Below, one piece after another: positions 36,095-47,686 of a stretch of 64,000 bases of DNA (its first letter is position 1; each line of letters starts with the position of its first letter). Below the pieces are notes generated by a model that saw nothing but the letters and a program-made list of their open reading frames with translations, ran no database searches and had not been told where the DNA came from. The DNA is from Dichomitus squalens LYAD-421 SS1 (Eukaryota > Basidiomycota > Agaricomycetes > Polyporales > Polyporaceae): NCBI RefSeq assembly GCF_000275845.1, contig NW_006766909.1, forward strand, positions 213,963 to 277,962. Direction: 5' to 3'. The position numbers and the translations under genes are program-made.

Positions 36095-36792
36095 AGGACC
36101 CCCGATTATTCTCCCAAAGGAATGATGCCTGATCCGGACAAAATTGGCCACCCAAAAAGGCCTATGCCTGATCCAATCCGGCCAAATCGACGTCCAAATT
36201 CTGGATGGCCTGGTGCCAAAGTCCGGACAAAACTGGTCCAACCAGGCAGAGGCCTGATCCCCATCCGCCCTTAGGCGGCCCGGTGTTGGATGATAGCTAC
36301 CCGGTCCTGACCAACAGTATCGCTCATTGATCACCAAGGCTTGCAAACCGGTGTCGCTATCTCTTTTTCCTTGTATCCCGGAACATAAAAGGACGTTTCT
36401 GCATTTCCGGCGGTGAATAGAGAAATTGCGCAAGAAGCGCTGGAGGGCAAGAGGTAGGGCAGCCTGCTGAGTGACAGAATGTCTTGCCTCTCCATTTGCA
36501 AGATGACCCCTAGCATATTCTATGTTGTCCAGATTGCCGTAGATCTCTCAAAGAAACAATATGGACGTTCCCTGAGCGAAAATTTAGCCTCTGGGCGCCT
36601 GATCTGCCCAAACCAGACAACATCATGCCGCCAGATGGCCTGATCTATAGTCCGGCCAAATTTGAGCACAAATCCGGAAGGCCTGGTCGAATCCGGACAG
36701 ATTTGGCTCCCGGAAAGGCCTGATCCTTCGGACATTTATGGCAAGATTTTGGAAAATCGGATCATTCCTCTGAGTGAATAACCGGGGGTCCT
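36095..36792. mobile_element. Non-autonomous hAT-like DNA transposon, 698 bp
   Basis: The ends form an imperfect terminal inverted repeat of about 32 bp: the left end begins AGGACCCCCGATTATTC and the complement of the right end begins AGGACCCCCGGTTATTC, both continuing to AGGAATGAT. An exact 8-bp duplication (GGAAACAT) flanks the element, the length created by hAT-superfamily transposases. Inside each terminal region TCCGGNCAAA-type motifs recur (about 36131, 36176, 36221, 36652, 36695), resembling the subterminal repeats bound by hAT transposases. There is no transposase-length open frame, so it must have been moved by an enzyme encoded elsewhere. The sharp target duplication suggests a fairly recent insertion between the ELYS gene and the MFS fragment. 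Confidence 0.85.
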
Positions 36793-36800
36793 GGAAACAT
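36793..36800. repeat. Right 8-bp target site duplication
   Basis: GGAAACAT, identical to the copy at 36087-36094. Confidence 0.85.
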
Positions 36801-37223
36801 CGGGAATCCCCGTTGTTGCTGTAGGCATTTGCCGAGAGTGTTTTCGGCTCCGCTTCAAAAGGATAGCGCCTCGACGCGTCATGCACGTGACGATACCGTC
36901 GCTGTTGAACGATGACACGACGAAGCCGCTCGTCCCTGAACTCCAGTAGGTAGGCCACGTAGGTTGCGCCCAACTAAGTCGGCACTTCAGCATATCCTTC
37001 CTTTTCGATCAACTCCAACGGATCGAATAGGCTATTGTCTCACTCATTTTCACCGCCCATTGCGTCGTACATAGGGGTACACCTCTACCACTTCGGTGCA
37101 TATGTGTCTCAATGATCGCTTCGGCTCCAGAGTGGTATGGCCGCTCGTCTTTCGGTCCTCGATTGGTATTTGATCCCTTCCTACATTCCCTGGAGCAAAT
37201 CCACTGAAAAATCCGTTCCGTAG
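36801..37223. other. Spacer between transposon and MFS fragment
   Basis: No coding sequence recognised; earlier exons of the MFS fragment would have to lie here but none can be found. Confidence 0.5.
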
Positions 37224-37707
37224 CTTGGCGAATGGCGCGCCGTGTTCCTCTACATCCTCCTGAGCCTCGGGTACGTCTTCCTTCCCATCTCTTCCCTAAA
37301 TTTGTTTGTCTCTCGCCATGTAAGCCGTGTGCCTCCGCATGTGTAGAACGGAGTTCGCCGTCTGGCGAGTCCCTCGACTCGTGGGCGCCGTGGTCGCCAT
37401 CTCCGTCGGCTTCTGCCTGGGGCCGATATTCCCCATCGCGATGAACAACTCGGGCCGTATCCTGGCCCCTAGGTTCATCTCCGGCTCTGTCAGCTGGATG
37501 GCAAGCTCTGGCTCTACGAGTGAGGGCGGTGTTTCCATTCGTCACCGGGGAAATTTCGGCTGAAGCCAGTATCGACAGCTTACAACCTTCGTGAGTGCCG
37601 TCTTTCCGTGATGTACTGTTATTGATGATCGAGGGCTGACGCGAGCTTGCACAGGTTGTTCGCGATGACGAAAATGCTGCTTATCATTTGGACGTGTATC
37701 TCAAGTT
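37224..37707 (+). pseudogene. 3' fragment of an MFS transporter gene
   Basis: Three segments match the last exons of the intact MFS gene at 38513-40554: LGEWRAVFLYILLSLG (there VGERRVVYVYICSVIG), FAVWRVPRLVGAVVAISVGF with CLGPIFPIAMNNSGRILAP (there FLGPIFPILMNHAGRVLPP), and after a one-base frameshift near 37520 FPFVTGEISAEASIDSLQP, then LFAMTKMLLIIW. Intron positions correspond to those of the intact gene. The first nine or so membrane helices are absent. It is therefore a decayed, truncated duplicate about 0.8 kb upstream of its intact relative. Confidence 0.85.
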
Positions 37708-38512
37708 ATCGTATCACCCCCGCCTCAAGCGAACAGTCCAGGCGTGCTCTGTATGGCTGACGATAACGATTGATACGATGAGTTCGTTCACGGCTACCGT
37801 AGACGCCTTACACAAAGCATACACTTTACCTAAGATCACGCTCGTCGACCTTCAATGACTCTCCCGTCGAGACAAATTGCAGTCGAATAGTCGAGCTCAG
37901 TTTACAGCAGGTGTGTTCACATATCGCACGGGAAGCATTCCATCGAAGGTATCTCTAATTACACGCATGGTAGTTAAAGGGCAAGTCGAGACTTACGGTA
38001 AACAACCTGAGCGCACAAACCAACGTGCCCGCCTAACACGATAGGCTATCACAACAGCTTCCGCTTCCCGGGCTGACATGGTGATCGAGAGCAAGGCGCT
38101 CGCTCCATGGGCCCAAATTTTACTGTGCGTCCCCTGTGCACGCTCTGATACCAGGCTATACTCCAGCATCACTATGACATGCCGAATGTTCCTTTGCGAC
38201 CCAGACTTGGGATGGCTATCTGTGGCGTCCTGAGGACCGGAACTCCGAGTGATGCCTTCCGGGCCGGAATTGCAGAACCCGCCTCGACTCCGGTTACGAA
38301 GCTGAAGACATAATAGACTATTACCTTTCTATACAAGCAGTGGGAACACACGCCCTGACTTGCAGTAAGATCGATGTCATGTGTGTGTCGGCAGTTCTGC
38401 AGGCCGCCGTCCCTCGGCTGGCGTACCTTATAAACTGTAGCCTCGAGCAAACTCTCTGCGTTCGGCGACCCCAACCCGACCAGCCCACGTTCCCTCGTGT
38501 TCAGCAACGACG
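37708..38512. other. Promoter region of the MFS gene
   Basis: No gene recognised. Contains the upstream region of the transporter gene; no clear TATA box. Confidence 0.5.
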
Positions 38513-40554
38513 ATGGCTGTCCGTGCCGTCGTTGATGCCGGCCGTGACGAGAAAAGCCCTGCCTCGAGCAGGGCGTCTCCGACTCCGGAGGACTTGAAGG
38601 AAGCTGGTGATGTCGTACAGCTGCCGAAGCTTGGGAGCGGACCTATTTCGCAGGATGCTTCGCTAGAGCTGACCCCTCGCATGAAGCGCGATGCCATCCT
38701 CCAGTTCGCGACGCTTTGCTTCTCGATTTTCGTCTCTGGTTGGAACGACGGTACTCTGGGTCCCTTGCTCCCACGTCTTCAAGCTGTGTATCATGTACGT
38801 TCGGATTGACTCGCTCCGCTGCTGACGGCTGACACTCTTTGCCCCTTGATAGGTAGGGTATACGATTGTATCTCTTATATTCCTGATCAGTTGTCTGGTG
38901 AGCGTCCGGTAGATTTGACTATGGATAGAGTGCGAGCTGACCGAATCATCACTGCACACACAGGGTTCCATTGTGGGCTCCTGTACTTTTTTGTACTTGA
39001 CTGATCGTTTTGGCTTTGGTGTTGTACGTCGCATAGTTCGGATGTTGATCATGCGCCATCCACTGACATACTCTCTTTGTTGTTGGAAAAGGTCATCGTC
39101 GTTGCCTCTATCTCCATGATGGTCGGCTACTGCCTGGAGGCTGCTGCTGTTCCCTTCCCTCTCTTCGTGATATCATACTTCTTCAACGGCTATGGTTCCG
39201 CTCATCTCGTAAGTCGAATGCTTCACGTTGACTGCACGCCATTGGGCGGATATTGAGTCTTCATTTGTAGAATGCTGGCACAAACGCCTTTCTCGCAAGT
39301 CTCAGCGTCGGAAAAGCCTCCACTAGGATGGGCATCCTCCATGCCAGCTATGGTCAGCGACCCTCTGCTATGTAAGTCAGGTATCACAGCTGACGTCTCG
39401 GTACGGTTTCAAGGTTTGGGTGCAATGACAGCCCCGCTTGTGTCGACGCAGTTCTCAGGGCTTTCCCGGTGGTCATTCGTCTATTTCACCCACCTCGGAA
39501 TCGTGTTGACTGCCGCACTATTGCAGTCCGCTGTCTTCCGGTTTAGGTCACAAGAGCGTACGTACAGTCTCGTCCTGTCCCGGATGCTATTTTCTCATCA
39601 GCCAGCGCCGCTAGAGTGCTGGCAAGATATCGGACAACCTCCACCAGAGCAGGATTCGGATGGGTGGTTGGCACGATACAAAAAGGTGTTCCGCCTTCGT
39701 GCGGTACACCTCATGGCGCTTTTCGCCTTCATATACGTTGGGCATGAAGTCACTGTTGGTAGTAAGTTTCGGTGTTCTTCTATCAGTATTTTCGACATCC
39801 GATGAATGGTCACCGCAGGCTGGATCGTCACGTACATTATCAAGCAGCGCCATGGTGGACACAGCTCTGGCTACATTTCCTCGGGTTTCTTTGGAGGTAC
39901 GTGACTAAACTATGCGTGATGTAGGAGGACTGACCGTTAGTTTAAAGGACTGATGCTTGGGCGCATCGCTCTGCTTCCCGTTAGCAAACTTGTACGTTCA
40001 GTCGGCTGTCTACTCTGACCTTTAACACCGGCTGAATGAGCACGTACTCCACAGGTCGGCGAAAGACGCGTTGTCTACGTCTACATCTGCTCAGTCATCG
40101 GGTCTGTGCATCTTCTCTCCGCGCTCGATACATTTGCCTTCCTCGCGATTGCTTCCTGACTGTGCTCTCCCATCAGACTCGAACTTATCGTCTGGCTCGT
40201 CCCTAACCTGTATTCAGGCGCAGTCTGTGTCTCGTTTGTCGGCTTCTTCTTGGGGCCCATCTTCCCCATACTCATGAATCACGCCGGACGCGTCCTCCCG
40301 CCCGACTGCATCTCCGGCGCCATCGGATGGGTCGGCAGTTGGGGCGCTGCCGGGGCCGCCGTCTTCCCTTTCATCACGGGGGCGATCGCGTCCAAGGCAG
40401 GGATCGGGGCTTTGCAGCCTGTGTACGTACGCACGTCAATCCTGATGGTGGCACTTACTGACATCAGAGTGCGATACATAGCTTGGTTGCGATGATGAGC
40501 CTGCTGTTCATCATATGGATTACTGTCCCTAGCAAGCGGGAGCAGCTCGCCTGA
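38513..40554 (+). CDS. Major facilitator superfamily transporter
   Basis: About ten introns split a protein of roughly 460 residues. A polar leader of about 65 residues is followed by twelve hydrophobic helices; recognisable pieces include FATLCFSIFVSGWNDGTLGP, VGSCTFLYLTDRFGFG, VIVVASISMMVGYCLEAAAV, NAGTNAFLASLSVGKASTRM, HASYGLGAMTAPLVSTQF, and in the second half GFFGGLMLGRIALLP, GFFLGPIFPILMNHAGRV and VGSWGAAGAAVFPFITGAI. The GWNDGTLGP and G.G.AP..ST motifs and the helix order fit the fungal BSC6/fucose-permease-like branch of MFS. It acts in a membrane, most likely the plasma membrane; substrate unknown. No defect found. A truncated copy lies just upstream. Confidence 0.9.
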
Positions 40555-43500
40555 GGGACTGGTTCCTTCGGGATTGGTTCCTTTGGTCATGCAGTATGTA
40601 CCTCTTATAGATGGTACGTCGTCGTCCCTTCACCCCAAACACAAATTCGAAGATTGATCCCTGTTCAGATTCACTCATGACACTCTAGATGGTTACCTTC
40701 ATGACTCCATGCTTACGACCATATTCCTCCTTTCAGCTACAACATACATGCGTCATAGACACTATGCAACCGATCTCGCTGTCTGACAACACATCCTTCC
40801 GAGAGAAAATCCAATGACATGATAGCAGTGCGCGTTGGGGCACATGTCAGCTATGTATGTGCGTTAAATGTTCTAAAGCTCGAACAAGACGTTGCATACT
40901 TGGTTCAGCCCGCGAAGTACAACAACTCCCGAATCCAGTATGCTAACGCACTGTCGCGCAGCACTTTGAATCCCCAGGGATACTATTGAGTTCTGGAACA
41001 TCCCTTTCCGGCCCCATCACGTACTTTGCTTTGCTACAGGGTTGAATGCACAACATAGTTTAGTGGATCTTCGTTGCCTAGATGTTGCATGTTGCATGCG
41101 TTGAAATCGAATATCCAGTGGATTGCGTGCACGCGGGACTCGTGTATCAGGAATCCCTGTCGCCCAATTCACCCGCAGGCTTCGTGCATGGGAAGACATC
41201 AACGACTTTATGCCTACGTACATAGTCGCGGATCCATGATCCTTCATCTCCATATTCTACGTCACATAACATCACCTACTTGCGACATTGACAGGCTTTC
41301 GTTTGTATGTAAATGCCTATCAATTAATGTTGTTGTGCTTCCCGCCTGCGGGAGCGTCGGTACCGTCCCTATCGGGTCCGAGCACGCGAAAAGGTCGGGA
41401 TTGAGCTCTACACTGCATCGTTGGGAGTTGGGATGTTGACGACGTCACGGTATGGCGGTATGCCATACAGATCGTGCCTGATCAAAGGGCACATGGTCGC
41501 TGGTGGCGTTGTGTACGTCGAGCTGAGCGCGGCTGGGGTGACTCCCAGCGCCGCATACTCGTCTTCTACTAGTAACTCGAGCTAATCTTGACCTGCTGCT
41601 AGACTGAACACGTCACGCACTCTTCAGTCTACATCGCATGCGTACAAGATGACAAGTTATGCGCAGGGGTAAGCCTAGTAATGCTAGCCACCGTTCGCGA
41701 CTGCAACTGAAGAGCCTGCAAGAAGCAATGAAGTTAACGTCCGCTTCATGAAATAAGGCTTGCCCGCTTCGACTCATCTGAGAGGCCTTCTGAGACAACA
41801 ATCTCCGTGCTTCGTTGGTCATAATCAGCACCCATACAAGCACTCGTCCAAAGCCAGCACAAAGGCAGAAGGCTTCGTACAGGACCCGTCCGCTGGGATG
41901 CAGGAAATGACCGGGAGATCTCCGCAAGAGATACCATCACGATCGAGATCTCTGCTCAATAAAGGAACGTCCTGCTATGGATTAGCGCGCATCTCTCCGT
42001 GAATCTCATCTCCTCCCCGCCATCTTACACCCTCAAACTCTGTGCCAGCAAATGGGCGGTTCCCTCTGACTGGTAACGAGGGAAGAGGGCGAGGCCTTCG
42101 AACCGATATCTTTTCAGGTACGCCCCATAGGACATCAATGAGCTCAGAAGACACAGCGAGCCACATTTCAACCGAATGCGAGGAATGCGTCCATCCACAG
42201 TCAGGGCCGACCTATTGACGAAAGACGTGAGTAGATTTTACTGGACTACTACGGATCTGCACGCGCAACTGGCTCTCACTACAGTCTCCTGGAGACGGTG
42301 GCAATCACGCGAGCATACTCAACGTACACATGAATTTGTGCCCTTCGGTTTTCTAATGGCGGGCACGTATACCGATCACAAGCCCACACTCACCGGTGCT
42401 TGTGCTGCATGCTCTCGGCGAATCAGAATGCTCGTCATAGCGACGCTCACGCAGTACAGAGGCCGAGGGGCTGATCCCACTTGATCCCAATTTCAACCGC
42501 AGCCTTTGCTCACGGCCTCGCTACTCGCGCGACCACTTTCTCAGATCATCGTCTCACGCGCCCTAATAGCAGCACCAGGCAACGAGTATCGTCTGGCCTC
42601 GATATATCAATACCGATAGAGTCCGGTCCGCAAAGAGCGCCTTATTTCCCAGGTGCCGGTGTTAGCACTCCCGGTGACAATTTGGCAAACCGTGTTCGAT
42701 GCTAGAACCCCGGACGTGTACTGAGTCCGACATCCATGCATGTATGCGTTCGACACCCTTGCAGGCCTGATGCACCGACGAGCTGACCACTTACCACACC
42801 ATTCGCCTAGACCCACTGTTTGGACTTCATTCACACCGCACACACAAATGACATGCGGTCTGATTAACACCTTCTGCTGGAAGACAGCGCCAAGCGTGGT
42901 CGCCGGACTTGGCCAGCGGGTCAATTCGAGAGCCACGAGGCTGAAGTTTCTCAGATCCCTTCACACCTCGGAAGTCAGGAGAGGTCAATATTATGCTCTT
43001 CTCCAAATGCTCGCGCAACTGCACACCGCTCGTACCTGTTCCTGATGTCATCCCCCGTCGCGTAGCAGCATGTCGCTACGATCGGAAGTTCTGAGCGTGG
43101 CACCCCGACTATGTACATAAGCACTGTCGTGGTCGGATTACGTCCAATGCTACTCGCGCGCGCAAGTACATACCGACGCTGCCACGGAGCGTGGCCCGGC
43201 GCGTTCGCCATCGAGGCGACGTGCGCGGGTGCACATGGCTGCGGATAGCCTGAGCTTGTTGTGGGTCTTCCGCGTGGATATGGGAACCCGCGACGTCGTG
43301 CACGTCGGATGCCGACGCTCACGCCTCAGGCCTCAGGCTCCGGGCGTCGCGAACCGCGCTAGAGCGCAAGGGTCGAACGCGCAGCGCGCGGCCTGGGAGA
43401 CTTCCGATCGCGAGTCCGAATCCGAAGGTCGTCGATGTTCAGCAGGCTCTCGAGCCAGAAGGTGCTTGCCGCTGCGCGTTCGTCTTCCCAGCTGGTCGAG

Positions 43501-44656
43501 TTCTCGGACTTGGATTTCGGAGGTCCTCCGGTCTTCGGGAGCCTGTCTGCCCACGCGAAACGATGGTCAGGAGAGGACGCGAGACGACCAAACAGCCCAT
43601 GAGTAACGACAGCAGTGGACCTAAGTATTACACGGAGTATATCCTAGCGACTTCTACTTCTATCTATCCCTTGCACCATTAACGGTCTTTCCGCATGACA
43701 GCGACGAGTGTGTAAGCAGTTGGTATGTATATACACGCGATAGCGAGTGAGTGATTGAATGAGCGACGGCGCAGGGCGCGAAACGAGCGGTAGTGTCCAA
43801 GTGAATGAGTGCACGAGGCAGGTCTCGGGGATGGGATCCGAGGGAGCCTTCTGTGGAATCGGCGGCCAGGAGAAGCAGGGAGGAAGGGAAGGCAGGCGCA
43901 AGGACGATCAAATGCATCCCGCCAAGTCGCAGACGCAGGTCGGAGGAGAGCCGATGGTCAAGTCGAGCGCAGCGCGTCACGAGGGCCGGAGTCGATAGCG
44001 GAGAAGGGCAGCGTCGGATGAAGTCCGCGGGAACAAGCAAAGACGATCGAGGGCGCCTGCAGGCAATTTCCGATAGACGAGACAGACACCGAAAGAAAAA
44101 GGGAAGATCGCTTCTCAGCACACCACGGTCTCGAACGCACAGCCGACGAGGATAAGGGAAAAGAAAAAGCGCACTTTTTATACAGCAGCAGCAGAGCAAG
44201 AATGCAGCAACGATATACACGGTGACGATGACGAGCGTATGTGTTCAAGTTTGTCTGTGGGACTCCCGGTCAACTTCTTTTAGTTCGTTCGAGGCTAGGC
44301 AGCAGCGACGACGGTCTCGGTGGAGAGCAAGAGACGGTCGGCAGTATGAGGTAGTGAGAAGCGTGCAAGATGTGGGCTAGGGTCACAGGGTCTGTGTTTT
44401 CATCCCGGGGAATAAGATGTGGTGTGGGGTATGAGTGTGCGGTTCCGTAAGGTATGAAAGCTGTGGAGGTCGGAAGCTGTAATGTAGGAACCAAGCCAAG
44501 CTATGTGCGCGCCCGCCGCCCGTTCTATGCGCTGCATCACGCGATTGCCTCGATGCGCCGATGCAGAAGGATCGGCGCTGAGCAGAGGGGGACCAGTCGC
44601 CCGCCACGCGCTGTCCGCCCCAATCAGAGACGAAGAGCGACGTGAGGAGGACCCGC
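40555..44656. other. Four-kilobase gene-poor stretch
   Basis: Read on both strands, no frame shows a domain, membrane pattern or consistent introns. The longest, minus 43660-44220 (186 codons), lies opposite purine-rich DNA and looks like a chance frame. The region 43.6-44.2 kb is strongly purine-biased on the plus strand. The rightmost part is the 3' flank of the membrane protein gene. Confidence 0.4.
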
Positions 44657-46227
44657 TCAGTATGGTGGACGCTTGAACTCAGCAGAGATCTCCGCGTCAC
44701 CAGCCTCAGGGTCGGGCAGTCTCGTCTTCTGAGAGACGTCCTCAGAGTTGTAGTCCGACAGGTGGTCCTCATCAGCAACGGTAAAGGTCTGCATCTGAAC
44801 GCGGGTAAGTTGCCACATCGGAATACCGACACATGTAGAAACACGTACCTGGACATGAACGCCAGAAGGTCCCTTCATCGGGGATACGGGAACCGTGCCG
44901 CGGGTGCCCGTGGGGGCAGCGCGGAAGCTGTGACCGGTGCTCGAGCTACTCGGACACAGCCCGGGTGAGCATTATGTGATGACAAGGCAGGACAACAATG
45001 ACATACAAGACCTCAGCACCCCTCTGGGAGAAGTTGGTGAGACGGCGCACTGCACGGCAGGCGACGATCTAAGGACGACATCAACATCAATCGAACGTTA
45101 TATAGCGGATGGTCACGTACTGTCGAGAAGATGGCAGCAGGAACGTTGAAGATGACACTCATGATAGCGTTCAAGTTCAGCATGATGAACACGACCGCCA
45201 GCAGGTTGGACAAGAAGCTGTGCGCGCGTCGAGTCAGCAGGAGCACCACTGATGAACGAAGCATGACGTACGCGATGAAGAAGTACATCAGACCGTCCTT
45301 GAACAGGAGGGTCATGAGCTGTGAGCGGCCGCCCTTGACGCCGACGACACACTTCCACAAACTGAGAAGCAGGATACCGAGGTCGAAGCACATGGAGTAA
45401 ATGAATGTCGCGGCAAGGATGGTGTTCTTCGTGCCCGCAACGACGCAACCCTGACCGGGGACCCAGATGGCGGTGAGGAGGACGCCTTGGAGGATGAGAG
45501 ACCAGTGTCCGAGGATGACGATGACGATCGGGATGACAATGCGCTTGTCATGCGACCACAGAGCCATACTATGCAATGCGGTTAACCTCCGAGAATATCA
45601 AATGCTGAAACAAATACTCACGTCCGGATGGACAGGTTAATGCTAGCCAGACCGGATGAGGCCTGGCCCATTATCTGGTTGAAGGTGTACAGAGCTTGAC
45701 AGTTGACCTCACTGAATTGTCGGAGATCAGTACGGGACGGGAGACACGCATTGTCGACATGGGGCTTACACCGTAGTGTCCAAAGCGATCAAACTGGTAT
45801 ATTCATCAGTTGAGATTGATGTAAAGGACGCGGGGAATGACTTACATGCCGATCATCGTGAACAGCAAGCAGTACCGGTTCAGGAAGTAAAACAACTGCG
45901 GAGAAGTTCAGTATTTGCAGGGAAGGCGATGAAAAGCGAGACATACCGCGGGGTAATGGAAGCGCCTCTTGCCGGTGATGAAGGACCACTCAAACTCGAG
46001 GGAAGTTACGAACTCCCAGCTAGAATAGAGTCACGTCAATACGCGTCGATATGAACGGGTGTCGTCGAGGCTTAGTAGCTCACAAGTAAAGACCCGAGAG
46101 CGCGTGCATGAACTTGAGAAAGACAGCTAGGATAGAACAGGCGATGAGCGGGTGCCCGCGTCGTGAGAGGAATGTAAGACGTACTGCCATCGACGGCAAG
46201 CTCGGTGTTGGAGTGCCATTCGACCAT
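44657..46227 (-). CDS. Seven-helix membrane protein, copy A of a paralogous pair
   Basis: A multi-exon gene starting MVEWHSNTELAVDGS at 46227. Its sequence runs parallel to the gene at 58591-60405: KFMHALSGLYLWEF, EFEWSFITGKRRFHYPAV, CLLFTMIGILIALDTT, VNCQALYTFNQIMGQA, ILGHWSLILQGVLLTAIWVP, ILAATFIYSMCFDLGILLLS, LLFKDGLMYFFIAF and FIMLNLNAIMSVIFNVPAAI, followed by a polar tail ending AEISAEFKRPPY. Seven or so hydrophobic helices are visible. The family is common in mushrooms and has no known function. Intron 45218-45271 (54 nt) has no stop codon and a length divisible by three, so its retention would give an in-frame product with 18 extra residues; the paralogue's intron at the same site has stops, which supports splicing here. 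Confidence 0.85.
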
Positions 46228-47686
46228 GGTGACCTAGACGGATTTGAGGGAGGATGAGGGAACGAGGGTGAGATGAGCCTGGGCCAGGAGAGAAGATGCG
46301 GGGGCTGCTCTGAGGTGCATGGATGGAGTGGCGGGGGATATTAAACGGACAGGCGTTTGGGCTGGAATTAGCAAGGGGGGCCGAGACGGAGGATCGGTGG
46401 ATCTGAGCAAATCTCACACCGGGGACGGTGTCAACTGCCTTCCAGCCACCTGCAGCCACCAGCCCACTCCAGCGAACATCAGACCGCGCTCTCACCCGCT
46501 TCTCCCAGGCGCCCGTTCTGCATCCCAGATTCAGTTGGTCACGCTTCGTCACATCCCCAAGCGACGCTCACCGGGTCCACCCCGTCTGGCCGCTCCTGCC
46601 AGATCAAGCTGTTCCTTTCAAATCCCATCGCCTCCCCGCCTGCCCTCCCACCGTCCTCCAAGCGAGGGACCTGAGCTGCCATCTGCGTGTCCGCATTTGC
46701 GCCCCAGCAACGGCATCGCAATCATGCCATACTCTGCAGTTGTCCGTTGCGCTTCACGGTTAACTTGGGCTAGCGAGGAACTCAAAACTTGCTTGAGCTG
46801 CAGGAAGCAACGCATCAGTCAACCTTCTCCACCACCAAGAAGACGGACTAATCACCCGCAGAGCACAACGCCGCGCTGCCCTTGTCCAAACCCAGCCGTA
46901 CGTTTCTCCCCGTCGTCCTCCGCCACAACGAGTGTGGGTGGTGTGTATGTGCAAGTGCCACGACCGGTGTTCTCCGGCGTCGTCCGCGACGCCACCCCCC
47001 TCTCTAAGTCTCTTGCCCGATCTGGCAAGTCGTTGGCGGGGACCCACGCCTAGTGCTCACCTTGCGTTGAGAGAAGGACGGCTTACAGCATCGGCTGCTC
47101 TACTGGACGACGCTTATCGGACAGATTCCGGCAATCCCTCAAGTAAATTAATTAGGCACTCGGCGCGTCGATTGCGTCGCGACCCTTCACAGAAGACGGA
47201 ATTCCGCCGAGCGCAGATTGAGCATATTCGTCTTCGCCAGGATGCAGCGTGGGCCAAGTTGCTCAGCAGCTTGCACCGTGAGACCTGCAACACGGTTCGC
47301 CCGCACAAACGCGTGCACGCCCCGCCCGTCGCCCCCAACTGAATTCTCCGCCTGAGACGCGGCCGGGCCAGAACTTCGCGAGTGCAAAGATTGCACGACG
47401 CCAGTGAATCCCATGCACGCGCTCCGATTCCGCGTCAACGCGTGTAGCGGCGTGCCAGATAGGCCGACTCCCGTCCTGTCCCCCTCCCCGCTTCTAACAT
47501 CTGACTTCCGGACATATCGTCCAAACAGTCTCTCCACATCCCCATCCACTTGGCGTGCCGACCCAGTCGCCGCCTCCACGCTCCTTAGTATACTCCGATA
47601 GCCCAATCGTACACACACTCTCTTCTAAGTCTCGAGTCCTTCCTCGCTACCCCTCATCCCCCCACGTACGCGGCGTCACCACGAAC
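46228..47686. other. Divergent intergenic region
   Basis: Lies between the starts of the membrane protein (-) and P450 (+). A 244-codon plus-strand frame (46319-47053) is rich in Pro, Ser and Arg, has no domain and begins within the membrane gene's promoter; it is not accepted as a gene. Confidence 0.4.

Noticed and set aside
43660..44220. 186-codon minus-strand frame with a hydrophobic start
   Set aside because: Lies opposite purine-rich DNA, which makes long stop-free frames likely; no family, no introns, no conserved pattern.
46319..47053. 244-codon plus-strand frame
   Set aside because: Begins in the promoter of the divergent membrane gene, is Pro/Ser/Arg-rich and has no domain.
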